The notes beneath the pieces were generated by a model that searched no databases, was not told the DNA's origin, and was given only the letters and a program-made list of their open reading frames with translations. DNA of 41,658 nt from AG41 sp035943095 (lineage in GTDB: Bacteria; Gemmatimonadota; Gemmatimonadetes; Gemmatimonadales; GWC2-71-9): contig DASZCN010000002.1 in assembly GCA_035943095.1 (NCBI GenBank), positions 1-41,658 of the forward strand, read 5' to 3'. Positions 34,221-40,982 of this stretch are shown here, piece after piece; position 1 is the first letter of the stretch, and each line of letters opens with the position of its first letter. A program made the translations under genes and the position numbers.

Positions 34221-34559
34221 TCAGCCTGGCGGCCATGTCATCGGCCGGCCGCCCAGGAGATGGAGGTGCAAATGGAACACGGTTTGCCCGCCATCCGGGT
34301 TCGTGTTCACCACCACCCGGTAGCCGCGGTCCGCCAGTCCCGCCTCGCGCGCCAGGTCCCGCGCGAACGCGAGCAGCTTGCCGAGCAGCGCGGGATCCTT
34401 CGCGTCGTTCAGGGAGGCGAGGTGATGGGTGGGGATCACGAGGACGTGCGTGGGTGCCTGGGGATTGAGATCCTTGAACGCGAGCATCCCGTCCGCGCGT
34501 TTCACCACGGAGGCGGGGATCTCACCCGCCGCGATCTTACAGAAGACGCAACCGGCCAT
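34221..34559 (-). CDS. HIT-family nucleotide hydrolase/transferase
   Basis: 112 aa, typical of small HIT proteins of the HINT branch. It starts CVFCKIAAGEIPASVV, with THVLVIPTHHL in the middle and the catalytic His triad HLHLHLLGG near the C-terminus. Members hydrolyse AMP-linked substrates; the physiological substrate here is unknown. The start is 15 nt after the dnaJ stop. Confidence 0.94.
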   Translation of the reverse strand: MAGCVFCKIAAGEIPASVVKRADGMLAFKDLNPQAPTHVLVIPTHHLASLNDAKDPALLGKLLAFARDLAREAGLADRGYRVVVNTNPDGGQTVFHLHLHLLGGRPMTWPPG

Positions 34560-34574
34560 GACCCTCGCTGATCC

Positions 34575-35732
34575 TCATCGCCCGAACGCCTGCCGCAGCT
34601 GCTCCCAGAATTTCTTGCCCGCGTGCTCTTCCGACGGCGGCTTCGCCTCGATCTTCGCGAGCTCCTCGAGGAGCGCGCGCTGCTCCGCCGTCACCTTGAT
34701 CGGCGTCCACACGTGTACCCTGACGTGCAGGTCGCCGCGCCCAGCCTCTCCCACCCGAGGGAGTCCCTTGCCGCGCAGCCGGTACACCGCACCGGTCTGG
34801 GTGCCGGATTGGATCTTGAGCATCGCCGGGCCGTAGGGTGTCGGCACCTCGATCTCGGCACCCAGGGCAGCCTGCGTGAACGAGAGTGCCACGTCGTACA
34901 TCAAGTCGTCGCCGTGCCGCTCGAACCGCGAATCCTCCGCGATGTCCAGCACGGCGATCAGGTCGCCCGGCGGCCCGTTCCGCGGCCCAGGCACGCCGTG
35001 ACCCCGCATCGTGAGATAGTGATGGTCGGCGACGCCCGCCGGCACGTTGATCTCCAGCTCCTTCTCCGCTCGGACCCGGCCCTCGCCCTGGCACTTGGGA
35101 CAAGGGTGCGACAACACGGTCCCGTCTCCGCTGCACGTCGGGCACGGTGAAACCGAGAGGAACTGCCCGAAGATCGAGCGCGCCGCGCGGCGGACCTCAC
35201 CTGAGCCGCCGCAGGTCCCACACCGTGTCGGCTCGGTTCCCGGCGCGGCGCCCGTGCCGTCGCAGGCGGTACACCGATCCAACGTGCGAACCTTCACTCG
35301 CTTCGTGGTGCCACTGGCGACTTCCGCGAGGCTCAACTTGAGTGTGACTTTGAGATCCTGCCCGACGTGCCGCTCGCGGCGGGCGCGCTCGCCCCCCCCG
35401 AACAATGCGTCGAATCCCCCCAGGCCCCCGAAGTCGCGCATGAAGATGTTGAGCGCCTCGGAGAGGTCGAAGGGGGCGAATCCACTCCCACCCGCGCCGG
35501 CCCCTTTGAGCCCGGCCGCGCCGTACCGGTCATACACGGCCCGCTTCTCGGGATCGCACAACACCTCGTACGCCTCGGTAATCTCCTTGAACTTCTCCTC
35601 GGCCGCGGCTTTCTCATCCGGTCCCACGCGGTCGGGATGGTATTGCATGGCAAGGCGGCGGTAGGCCTTCTTGATCTCCGCCTCGTCCGCACCGCGCTTG
35701 ACGCCGAGGACGGCGTAATAGTCGAGGTTCAT
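34575..35732 (-). CDS. dnaJ: Chaperone protein DnaJ
   Basis: 385 aa, full-length type I J-protein. The J domain has HPD at 32-34. A Gly/Phe-rich region (GAGAGGSGF) follows. The zinc domain holds four CxxCxGxG repeats: CTACDGTG, CGTCGGSG, CPTCSGDG and CPKCQGEG. C-terminal substrate-binding domains complete it. It stimulates DnaK ATPase. The ATG overlaps hrcA (ATGA). dnaK and grpE, often adjacent, are not in the window. Confidence 0.97.
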   Translation of the reverse strand: MNLDYYAVLGVKRGADEAEIKKAYRRLAMQYHPDRVGPDEKAAAEEKFKEITEAYEVLCDPEKRAVYDRYGAAGLKGAGAGGSGFAPFDLSEALNIFMRDFGGLGGFDALFGGGERARRERHVGQDLKVTLKLSLAEVASGTTKRVKVRTLDRCTACDGTGAAPGTEPTRCGTCGGSGEVRRAARSIFGQFLSVSPCPTCSGDGTVLSHPCPKCQGEGRVRAEKELEINVPAGVADHHYLTMRGHGVPGPRNGPPGDLIAVLDIAEDSRFERHGDDLMYDVALSFTQAALGAEIEVPTPYGPAMLKIQSGTQTGAVYRLRGKGLPRVGEAGRGDLHVRVHVWTPIKVTAEQRALLEELAKIEAKPPSEEHAGKKFWEQLRQAFGR

Positions 35733-36766
35733 TCGAGGAGCTCGCCGACGAGGCGGCTCGTGTGCTCCACGAGCGCGACGATCTTGTCGTAGGGCATGCG
35801 GGTCGGACCCATGACGCCGATCACGCCGGTGAGCGGGCCCAGCCGGTACGACGCGGTCACGAGCGTGAACGGCGCCAGGGTCGCGTCGTGGTGCTCGCTG
35901 CCGATGGTGATCGTGAGCCCCTGCCCCAGCCGCTTCGCCAGGGCCTCGCGCAACAGATCGCGGCGCTCGGTGACCTCCATCAGACCCTGCAGCCGCTCCT
36001 TGGTGGCGAACTCGGGCTGGCCAGCGAGCAGCTGGGCACTGCCGAGCACCACGCCGCCGGCTGCGGAGCCGGCCGGCGGGACGTCGAACAGGTCATCCGC
36101 TTCCTGAATGAAGATGTTCAGGAGCTCACCGGAGTGCGGATCGGGAGCCGCATCGCGGAGCCGCTCGGAAAGGGTGGCGCGGATTTCCCGCAGCGTGAGG
36201 CCCGCGAGCCGCTCGTTCAGCACGAGCGACACCTGCACGACCGCCTCCGGGGCCATGGCGGTCGGCACTTCGACGAAGATGGTGCGCACGATGCCGCTCT
36301 TGAGCGTGAGCACGAGGAGCAGCCGGTCCGACCCGGCCTGCAGCAGCTCCACGCGCTCGAGCAGCGATTCCTCGAGCGACGGACCCACCGCGACACCCAG
36401 CTCCTTCGTCAAGACGCCGAGAACTTGCGCCGCCCGCTCGAGGATTTGGTCGACAGCGTTCCGCTCCGCGAGCTCTTCGCGGATCTGGTGGGCGTCGGAC
36501 GGCGACACTTGTGCCAAGTGCATGAGGGAATCCACGTAGACGCGATACGCGAGGTCCGTGGGGATGCGCCCCGCCGAGGTGTGGGGATGGTACAAATACC
36601 CCTTCTCCTCGAGGTCACTCATCGTGTTGCGGATGGTGGCCGGCGAGAGGGAGTGGCCGAACCTTCGGGAGATGGTCCGGCTGCCTGCGGGCTCCGCGGT
36701 CGCCACGTACGTCTCGATGACCGCCTCGAGGACTTGGCGCTCGCGCTCGTTCAGGGATGCTGCCAT
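35729..36766 (-). CDS. hrcA: Heat-inducible transcription repressor HrcA
   Basis: 345 aa from the ATG at 36766 (MAASLNERERQVLEAVIETY); a TTG nine codons earlier is possible. Winged-helix N-terminus with SRTISRRFGHSLSPATIRNTM, then a GAF-like domain. Conserved late segments include GVIGVMGPTRMPYDKIVALV. HrcA represses heat-shock genes through the CIRCE element (TTAGCACTC-N9-GAGTGCTAA). I find no CIRCE in the 28-nt gap before hrcA or elsewhere in its vicinity; only a shorter palindrome is there (36780-36800). Confidence 0.96.
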   Translation of the reverse strand: MAASLNERERQVLEAVIETYVATAEPAGSRTISRRFGHSLSPATIRNTMSDLEEKGYLYHPHTSAGRIPTDLAYRVYVDSLMHLAQVSPSDAHQIREELAERNAVDQILERAAQVLGVLTKELGVAVGPSLEESLLERVELLQAGSDRLLLVLTLKSGIVRTIFVEVPTAMAPEAVVQVSLVLNERLAGLTLREIRATLSERLRDAAPDPHSGELLNIFIQEADDLFDVPPAGSAAGGVVLGSAQLLAGQPEFATKERLQGLMEVTERRDLLREALAKRLGQGLTITIGSEHHDATLAPFTLVTASYRLGPLTGVIGVMGPTRMPYDKIVALVEHTSRLVGELLE

Positions 36767-36779
36767 ATGACCCAACCCA

Positions 36780-36800
36780 TTAGCGGCTAACAATTTAGCC
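36780..36800. promoter_or_regulatory. Overlapping palindromes before hrcA
   Basis: TTAGC-G-GCTAA (36780-36790) overlaps GGCTAA-CAAT-TTAGCC (36785-36800), spanning the hemW stop codon and the hrcA upstream region. The halves share TTAGC with CIRCE but lack its arm length and spacing. Could be an operator or a small RNA stem; evidence is weak. Confidence 0.35.
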
Positions 36801-37922
36801 GATTCCGGCCTGTTCGGTCAAGGCATGAACCAAGTCGTCGAGCCGGAGCCAGCCCTCAGGAGTGCAGACGAGGCGCTGGTCCCGCTGCTCGAGCCAGCCG
36901 CGGTCGATCAAGAGGGCGGTAGAAGGCGCTAGAGGGCGGGAGAGGTCGTTCAACGGCACCCCGCCGTCGGTACGGAGCGAGAGATAGAACCCCTCGAGGT
37001 CGCGCTGTTCCGCCGTGAGCACTTCCTCGGAGTCGACCGGCGACCGACCCGCCCGTAGCGCGCGTCGATAGGCCTCCCAGGCCGATGCGTTCCAGCGACG
37101 GACGTGACCGTCGTAGGAGTGCGCGGCGGGCCCCAGTCCGAGATACGGGCGCCCGGACCAGTACGCCGAGTTGTGCCGCGATCGACGATCCGCGCGCGCC
37201 GCGTTCGAGACTTCGTAGAAGCGATAGCCCTCGCGTGCGAGGCGTTCGTGCGCAAACAGGTACTCTTCCGCGTAGCGCTCGTCATCGGGACCGGACGCCG
37301 CCCCGCGCGTGATCCATCGCGCGAGCGGAGTGCGGGGCTCGACGGTCAGGCCGTACAGCGAGAGGTGAGCGGGGAGCAACGAGAGGGCCTGATCGAGGTC
37401 GCGCGACCAGTCGCGCCGCAACTCGGCGGGCAACGCGAAGATCAGGTCGAGTGACACGTTGTCGATGCCCGCGCCACGGAGGGCCCGTACCGCCTCACCG
37501 ATGCGACGTGCGTCATGCGGGCGATGCATCCACGCGAGCACATGGTCGTCGAAGGATTGCGCGCCAAGGGACACGCGATTGATCCCTGCGGCACGCCACG
37601 CGCCGGCGCTCTCGGGGGTCACGTCCTCGGGGTTGGCTTCGAGGGTGACCTCCATTGATTCAGGGGTGCGGGGCACGTGGAAGGCCTCGAAGAGGGCCGT
37701 AAGGAGGATTCCGACGGCGTCGGCGGGCAGGAGCGAGGGGGTGCCGCCGCCCAAGTAGAGGGTGTCGAGGCCGGCGGGGTCAGCCGCGCGGACAAGCTCC
37801 AGCTCCCGCGTGACGGCGTCCAGGTACTCTTGCGCCGGGATACGCTGACGCACCGCGATCGAGAAGTCACAATACGAGCAGCGGCGCCGGCAGAAGGGAA
37901 TGTGGACGTAGACGTGGCGCAT
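36795..37922 (-). CDS. hemW: Radical SAM protein HemW (HemN-like)
   Basis: 375 aa. The radical SAM cluster motif CRRRCSYC is at residues 11-18, after MRHVYVHIPF. TLYLGGGTPSLL and a C-terminal HemN domain follow. The CxxxCxxC motif without the extra N-terminal Cys segment of true HemN fits HemW, a heme chaperone/insertase. It lies between dprA and hrcA, a common place for hemW. Residues about 326-336 (LSRPLAPSTA) are encoded by the family C repeat. A TATACC box at about 37936-37941 close to the ATG could be a -10 element, but I see no good -35. Confidence 0.93.
   Translation of the reverse strand: MRHVYVHIPFCRRRCSYCDFSIAVRQRIPAQEYLDAVTRELELVRAADPAGLDTLYLGGGTPSLLPADAVGILLTALFEAFHVPRTPESMEVTLEANPEDVTPESAGAWRAAGINRVSLGAQSFDDHVLAWMHRPHDARRIGEAVRALRGAGIDNVSLDLIFALPAELRRDWSRDLDQALSLLPAHLSLYGLTVEPRTPLARWITRGAASGPDDERYAEEYLFAHERLAREGYRFYEVSNAARADRRSRHNSAYWSGRPYLGLGPAAHSYDGHVRRWNASAWEAYRRALRAGRSPVDSEEVLTAEQRDLEGFYLSLRTDGGVPLNDLSRPLAPSTALLIDRGWLEQRDQRLVCTPEGWLRLDDLVHALTEQAGIG
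36915..36945 (+). repeat. Family C word, copy in hemW
   Basis: 31 nt identical to mutS2 31708-31738 except one base, encoding LSRPLAPSTA. The two host genes are unrelated. Confidence 0.85.
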
Positions 37923-37985
37923 ACTTGTACAAAGGTATATGGGGCCGGATTGCGTCGCGGCGCGGGGTAAGGACCCCGGGCCGGC

Positions 37986-39122
37986 TCACACCAACCCGAA
38001 CACCATCCCCGGCTGCTGCTTCACGACACCCCGCAATTCCAGCTCGGTCAGGGCCGTGAGCACCGCGCTGGTGTCCGTGCCAGCGGTGGCGACGAGGGCG
38101 TCGACATGCGTCGGCTCCCTGCGGAGGGTCTCCCACAGGCACCGTTGCAGCCCGCTCAGATCGGGTGGCGGTGGTCGCTCGGGCGGCGCCCCGCCGGTCG
38201 CCGGCCGTTCCGCGGACGCGTGCGCCATGGCAGGCAGCCCCAGCTCCTCGAGGATATCTCCCGCGCTGAGCGCCGGTTTGGCGCCCTGCTGAATGAGGCG
38301 GTTACAGCCGAGTGAAGTCGGGCTGGTGATGGGCCCCGGCACGGCGAGTACCGTGCGGCCCTGGTCGAGCGCGCAATCCGCGGTAATGAGGGCCCCCGAC
38401 CCGGGCGCTGCCTCGACGACGACCGTGACGCCGGCCAGTCCCGAAATCAGCCGATTCCGCCTCGGAAACGCGCCGGCATGCGGACGCTCCCCCGGAGGCA
38501 GCTCGGTGACGAGACACCCCTTGGTCCCCATCCGATCGTACAGCGCGCGGTTCGCAGCAGGGTAGACGACGCCGAACCCGTTGCCGAGCACGCCGATCGA
38601 CGCACCGCCCGCGTCCAACGCGGCGACGTGAGCGATCGCGTCGATCCCGCGGGCCATGCCGCTGACCACGACGACGCCCGCGCGCGCGACGCCGGAGGCG
38701 AGCGCCTGCGCCGCGTCCGCCCCATACGCCGAATGGTCCCGGCTGCCCACCATGCCGGCCGCGACTCGCCCGAGCAGGGACGCGTCGCCCCACGCATAGA
38801 GGAGCGCGGGTGGCTCGGGGATCTCGCGCAGGAGGGACGGGAACGCCGCGTCGTCGGGCAGCAGGACGGTGGCGCCGTGTCGGTCGAGCTGCTCGAGGAT
38901 CGCGTGACCGCCCCGCACCGAACCGGCGCGGATGGCGCTCGCCCCGGCCCGACTGAATCCGGGCAGCGCCGCGATGGCACCGTGCGGCGCGCGCAGCGCG
39001 GCGGCGGCCGTTTCAAACGCGGCCACGAGCGTACGCAGCCGCGCGGATCCGATGCCCGGGACCTGCGCGAGCGCCAGGTAGGCCGCTAGTTCGTCGCGGC
39101 TCCGACCCGCAGGGCCTTCCAC
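37986..39122 (-). CDS. dprA: DNA-processing protein DprA
   Basis: 378 aa. It loads RecA onto incoming ssDNA during natural transformation. The N-terminal helix-hairpin-helix region (AQVPGIGSARLRTL) precedes the Rossmann-like core with MVGSRDHSAYGADAA, VVSGMARGIDAIAHVAAL, GVLGNGFGVVYPAANR, TELPPGERP, FPRRNRLISGLA and EAAPGSGALITA. A Pro-rich linker then leads to a C-terminal winged-helix DML1-like domain ending VVKQQPGMVFGLV. The GTG start overlaps obgE by 37 nt. Its presence suggests, but does not prove, competence for DNA uptake. Confidence 0.95.
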   Translation of the reverse strand: MEGPAGRSRDELAAYLALAQVPGIGSARLRTLVAAFETAAAALRAPHGAIAALPGFSRAGASAIRAGSVRGGHAILEQLDRHGATVLLPDDAAFPSLLREIPEPPALLYAWGDASLLGRVAAGMVGSRDHSAYGADAAQALASGVARAGVVVVSGMARGIDAIAHVAALDAGGASIGVLGNGFGVVYPAANRALYDRMGTKGCLVTELPPGERPHAGAFPRRNRLISGLAGVTVVVEAAPGSGALITADCALDQGRTVLAVPGPITSPTSLGCNRLIQQGAKPALSAGDILEELGLPAMAHASAERPATGGAPPERPPPPDLSGLQRCLWETLRREPTHVDALVATAGTDTSAVLTALTELELRGVVKQQPGMVFGLV

Positions 39123-40078
39123 AAGGTTTCCAAGAGCTCGGGTAGCCCCTCGCGGGTTAGCGACGAGATGGCGACCATGGCCGCGCCGGAGTGCGGACGA
39201 AGGCCAGGGTGTGCGGTGTCAGGTGTTCGGAGGTCGGCTTTCGTAAGGACAACCACGTGTGGCTTGCCAGCGAGCGCCGGCGAATAGGCTGCTGCTTCGC
39301 GCAACAGCCGCTCATAGGTCTGCTGGGGATCGGGGCTGTCCACGGGCACGAGCACGGCGATGAGACGCGTCCGCTCGACGTGCTGCAGGAACTTGAGGCC
39401 CAATCCCTTGCCGACGTGCGCGCCCTCGATGATCCCCGGGATGTCGGCCACCACGAAGCTGCGGTGGTCCGACAGGGGGACGACGCCGAGGTGCGGCTCG
39501 AGCGTGGTGAACGGGTAGTCGGCGATCTTGGGCCGGGCGGCAGAGATCACGGAAAGGAGCGTGCTCTTCCCGGCGTTCGGCTCGCCCAACAGGCCGACGT
39601 CCGCGATGAGCTTGAGGACGAGCTCGACCCGGCGCTCCTCCCCGTGCTCCCCGGGCTCCCATTCGCGCGGGCTGCGATGAGTGGGCGTTGCGAAGCGAGC
39701 GTTGCCCCGCCCTCCCCGCCCGCCGCGCGCGACGAGCACCTGGTCGCCGCCGCTCAACACCTCGCCCAACAGCGTGCTGGATTCGGCGTCGCGCACCTCG
39801 GTCCCAGGCGGGACCGGGAGGACCAAGTCCACGCCCGACTTCCCCGTCATGTCCTTTCCTTTTCCATGCTGCCCCCGCTCGGCCTTCCAGTTGGTGCGGT
39901 AGCGATAATCGAGCAGGGTGGCGAGGTTCGGGTCCGCGCGCACGTACACGCTGCCGCCCGAGCCACCATCGCCGCCATCGGGGCCGCCCTTGGGGACGAA
40001 CTTTTCGCGGCGAAAGGAGGAGGCCCCGGCGCCGCCGGCGCCAGCGGTGACCTGGACCAGCGCTCGGTCTATGAACAT
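39086..40078 (-). CDS. obgE: GTPase Obg (ObgE/CgtA)
   Basis: 330 aa. The N-terminal Gly-rich Obg fold has GAGGAGASSFRREKFVP and GGDGGSGGSVY. The G domain has G1 GEPNAGKST, G3 DIPGI and G4 TKAD. Obg acts in 50S maturation and stress control. Residues about 283-291 (RTPDTAHPG), just after the G4 motif, come from the family B repeat shared with ksgA. The usual upstream partners rplU and rpmA are absent here. Confidence 0.96.
   Translation of the reverse strand: MFIDRALVQVTAGAGGAGASSFRREKFVPKGGPDGGDGGSGGSVYVRADPNLATLLDYRYRTNWKAERGQHGKGKDMTGKSGVDLVLPVPPGTEVRDAESSTLLGEVLSGGDQVLVARGGRGGRGNARFATPTHRSPREWEPGEHGEERRVELVLKLIADVGLLGEPNAGKSTLLSVISAARPKIADYPFTTLEPHLGVVPLSDHRSFVVADIPGIIEGAHVGKGLGLKFLQHVERTRLIAVLVPVDSPDPQQTYERLLREAAAYSPALAGKPHVVVLTKADLRTPDTAHPGLRPHSGAAMVAISSLTREGLPELLETLWKALRVGAATN
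39207..39230 (-). repeat. Family B word, copy in obgE
   Basis: 24 nt matching the ksgA copy (22644-22675) with two differences but read in another codon phase. It falls in the loop after the G4 motif. A short GAGTGCGG piece (39190-39196) lies next to it. Confidence 0.8.
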
Positions 40079-40300
40079 TGCGACGCTGAGTGCGGAGTGT
40101 GGAGTGCGGAGTGCGGCGTTGAGCGGGGCGAATTCCGCGCCGTTCTGATGGATGAAACGGTCATGGCGACGATCTCACCTGCCTCACGGCGCAGCGATGA
40201 TAGACGGTTGGAGTCGACCACGCGTCGTTCATGCAGAAGGTCGATCCAAAAGTGACATTCATCCCCGTCCTCCTCGACGATTCCCATCCGCAATCCGCAT
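40079..40300. other. Largest gap in the window, between the CMD-family gene and obgE
   Basis: 222 nt without a supported gene. The part next to obgE holds the GAGTGCGG repeat. The rest shows no clear promoter, terminator or RNA gene. A 74-codon minus-strand frame (40069-40293) spans it, but its end is repeat translation and it has no recognisable similarity. Confidence 0.6.
40088..40118 (+). repeat. GAGTGCGG tandem repeat upstream of obgE
   Basis: Four GAGTG(C/T)GG units in a row, matching the repeat at the exonuclease 3' end (19585-19620) and the rex-arcA gap. Confidence 0.78.
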
Positions 40301-40948
40301 TCATAGTTTCCGCTTCATCACGTCCGCCCACAGCTCCCACGCGACCTTTCTCCGATCGGGATCCAGATCCTGCTCCACAACCTGCAGGACCGCTTCGATC
40401 TCCGCCGCCGACGCACCGGTGTTGAGCGCCCCTCGCAAGTGCGAGTGCAGCTGCTGCTGCGCCCCACCGAGCACCGCGATCGCCGCGACGGTCGTGAGCT
40501 CGCGTCGCTTCAGGTCGAGCCCGGGCCGGCCGATCACCTTGCCGTATGCGTCCACCAGGACGAGATCCTCGAGCGCGGGGTGGAGAGACCGGAGGTTTAC
40601 GAGCAGCTTGTGATACGCGCGCCCGTAGACCTCGCGGCACACGGCCGCCCCCCGTGTCGCCCACGCTTCCCAGTCCTCGTGCGCCAGCGGCTCCGCGCCG
40701 TGTCCTTCGGCGGGCGCGGGGCCGGCGACCGCTCGCCACACGCCAAACGCCACGAGCGCGAGCGGATAGCCGACCACGAGCATGCTCTGCAGCAGCAGCT
40801 CCTCGACCCACAACCCGGGCACGCCCGCGTTGCGCGCTGCCCGGAGCCGTGTCTCGAGCTCGGGTGCGTCGCCCTTGGCCACCGCCGCCGCCACGCGCAC
40901 GAGCGCCTCGGTAGATCGCTCGAGCACGGAGACCTTCCGATCGCTCAT
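40301..40948 (-). CDS. Carboxymuconolactone decarboxylase (CMD)-fold protein
   Basis: 215 aa from the ATG at 40948, which has GGAGAGG five bases upstream. The C-terminal half matches the CMD fold: RRELTTVAAIAVLGGAQQQLHSHLRGALNTGASAAEI, followed by an EAVLQVVEQ helix. There is no CxxC of AhpD type, so it is not obviously a peroxidase reductase. The N-terminal half carries hydrophobic helices (LLLQSMLVVGYPLALVAFGVW). Substrate unknown. The Shine-Dalgarno element sits inside a tandem GGGGAGA repeat. Confidence 0.8.
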   Translation of the reverse strand: MSDRKVSVLERSTEALVRVAAAVAKGDAPELETRLRAARNAGVPGLWVEELLLQSMLVVGYPLALVAFGVWRAVAGPAPAEGHGAEPLAHEDWEAWATRGAAVCREVYGRAYHKLLVNLRSLHPALEDLVLVDAYGKVIGRPGLDLKRRELTTVAAIAVLGGAQQQLHSHLRGALNTGASAAEIEAVLQVVEQDLDPDRRKVAWELWADVMKRKL

Positions 40949-40952
40949 TGTA

Positions 40953-40976
40953 CCTCTCCCCTCTCCCCTCTCCCCA
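40953..40976 (-). repeat. GGGGAGA tandem repeat carrying the Shine-Dalgarno of the CMD-family gene
   Basis: Three GGGGAGAG-type units just upstream of the start codon; each unit resembles a Shine-Dalgarno core, so loss or gain of a unit would change initiation spacing. Confidence 0.6.
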
Positions 40977-40982
40977 ACCCTT

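Noticed and set aside
37936..37950. Possible hemW promoter with TATACC and the TTGTACAA palindrome
   Set aside because: No matching -35 element, and the box is so close to the ATG that it would require a leaderless mRNA; too weak to list as a feature.
37963..37980. GC-rich hairpin (CGGGGT/ACCCCG) between hemW and dprA
   Set aside because: No U-run follows on the transcribed strand, so it is not supported as an intrinsic terminator.
40069..40293. 74-codon minus-strand frame in the gap before obgE
   Set aside because: It overlaps the obgE start, its last 20 residues are translation of the GAGTGCGG repeat, and nothing in it resembles a known protein.
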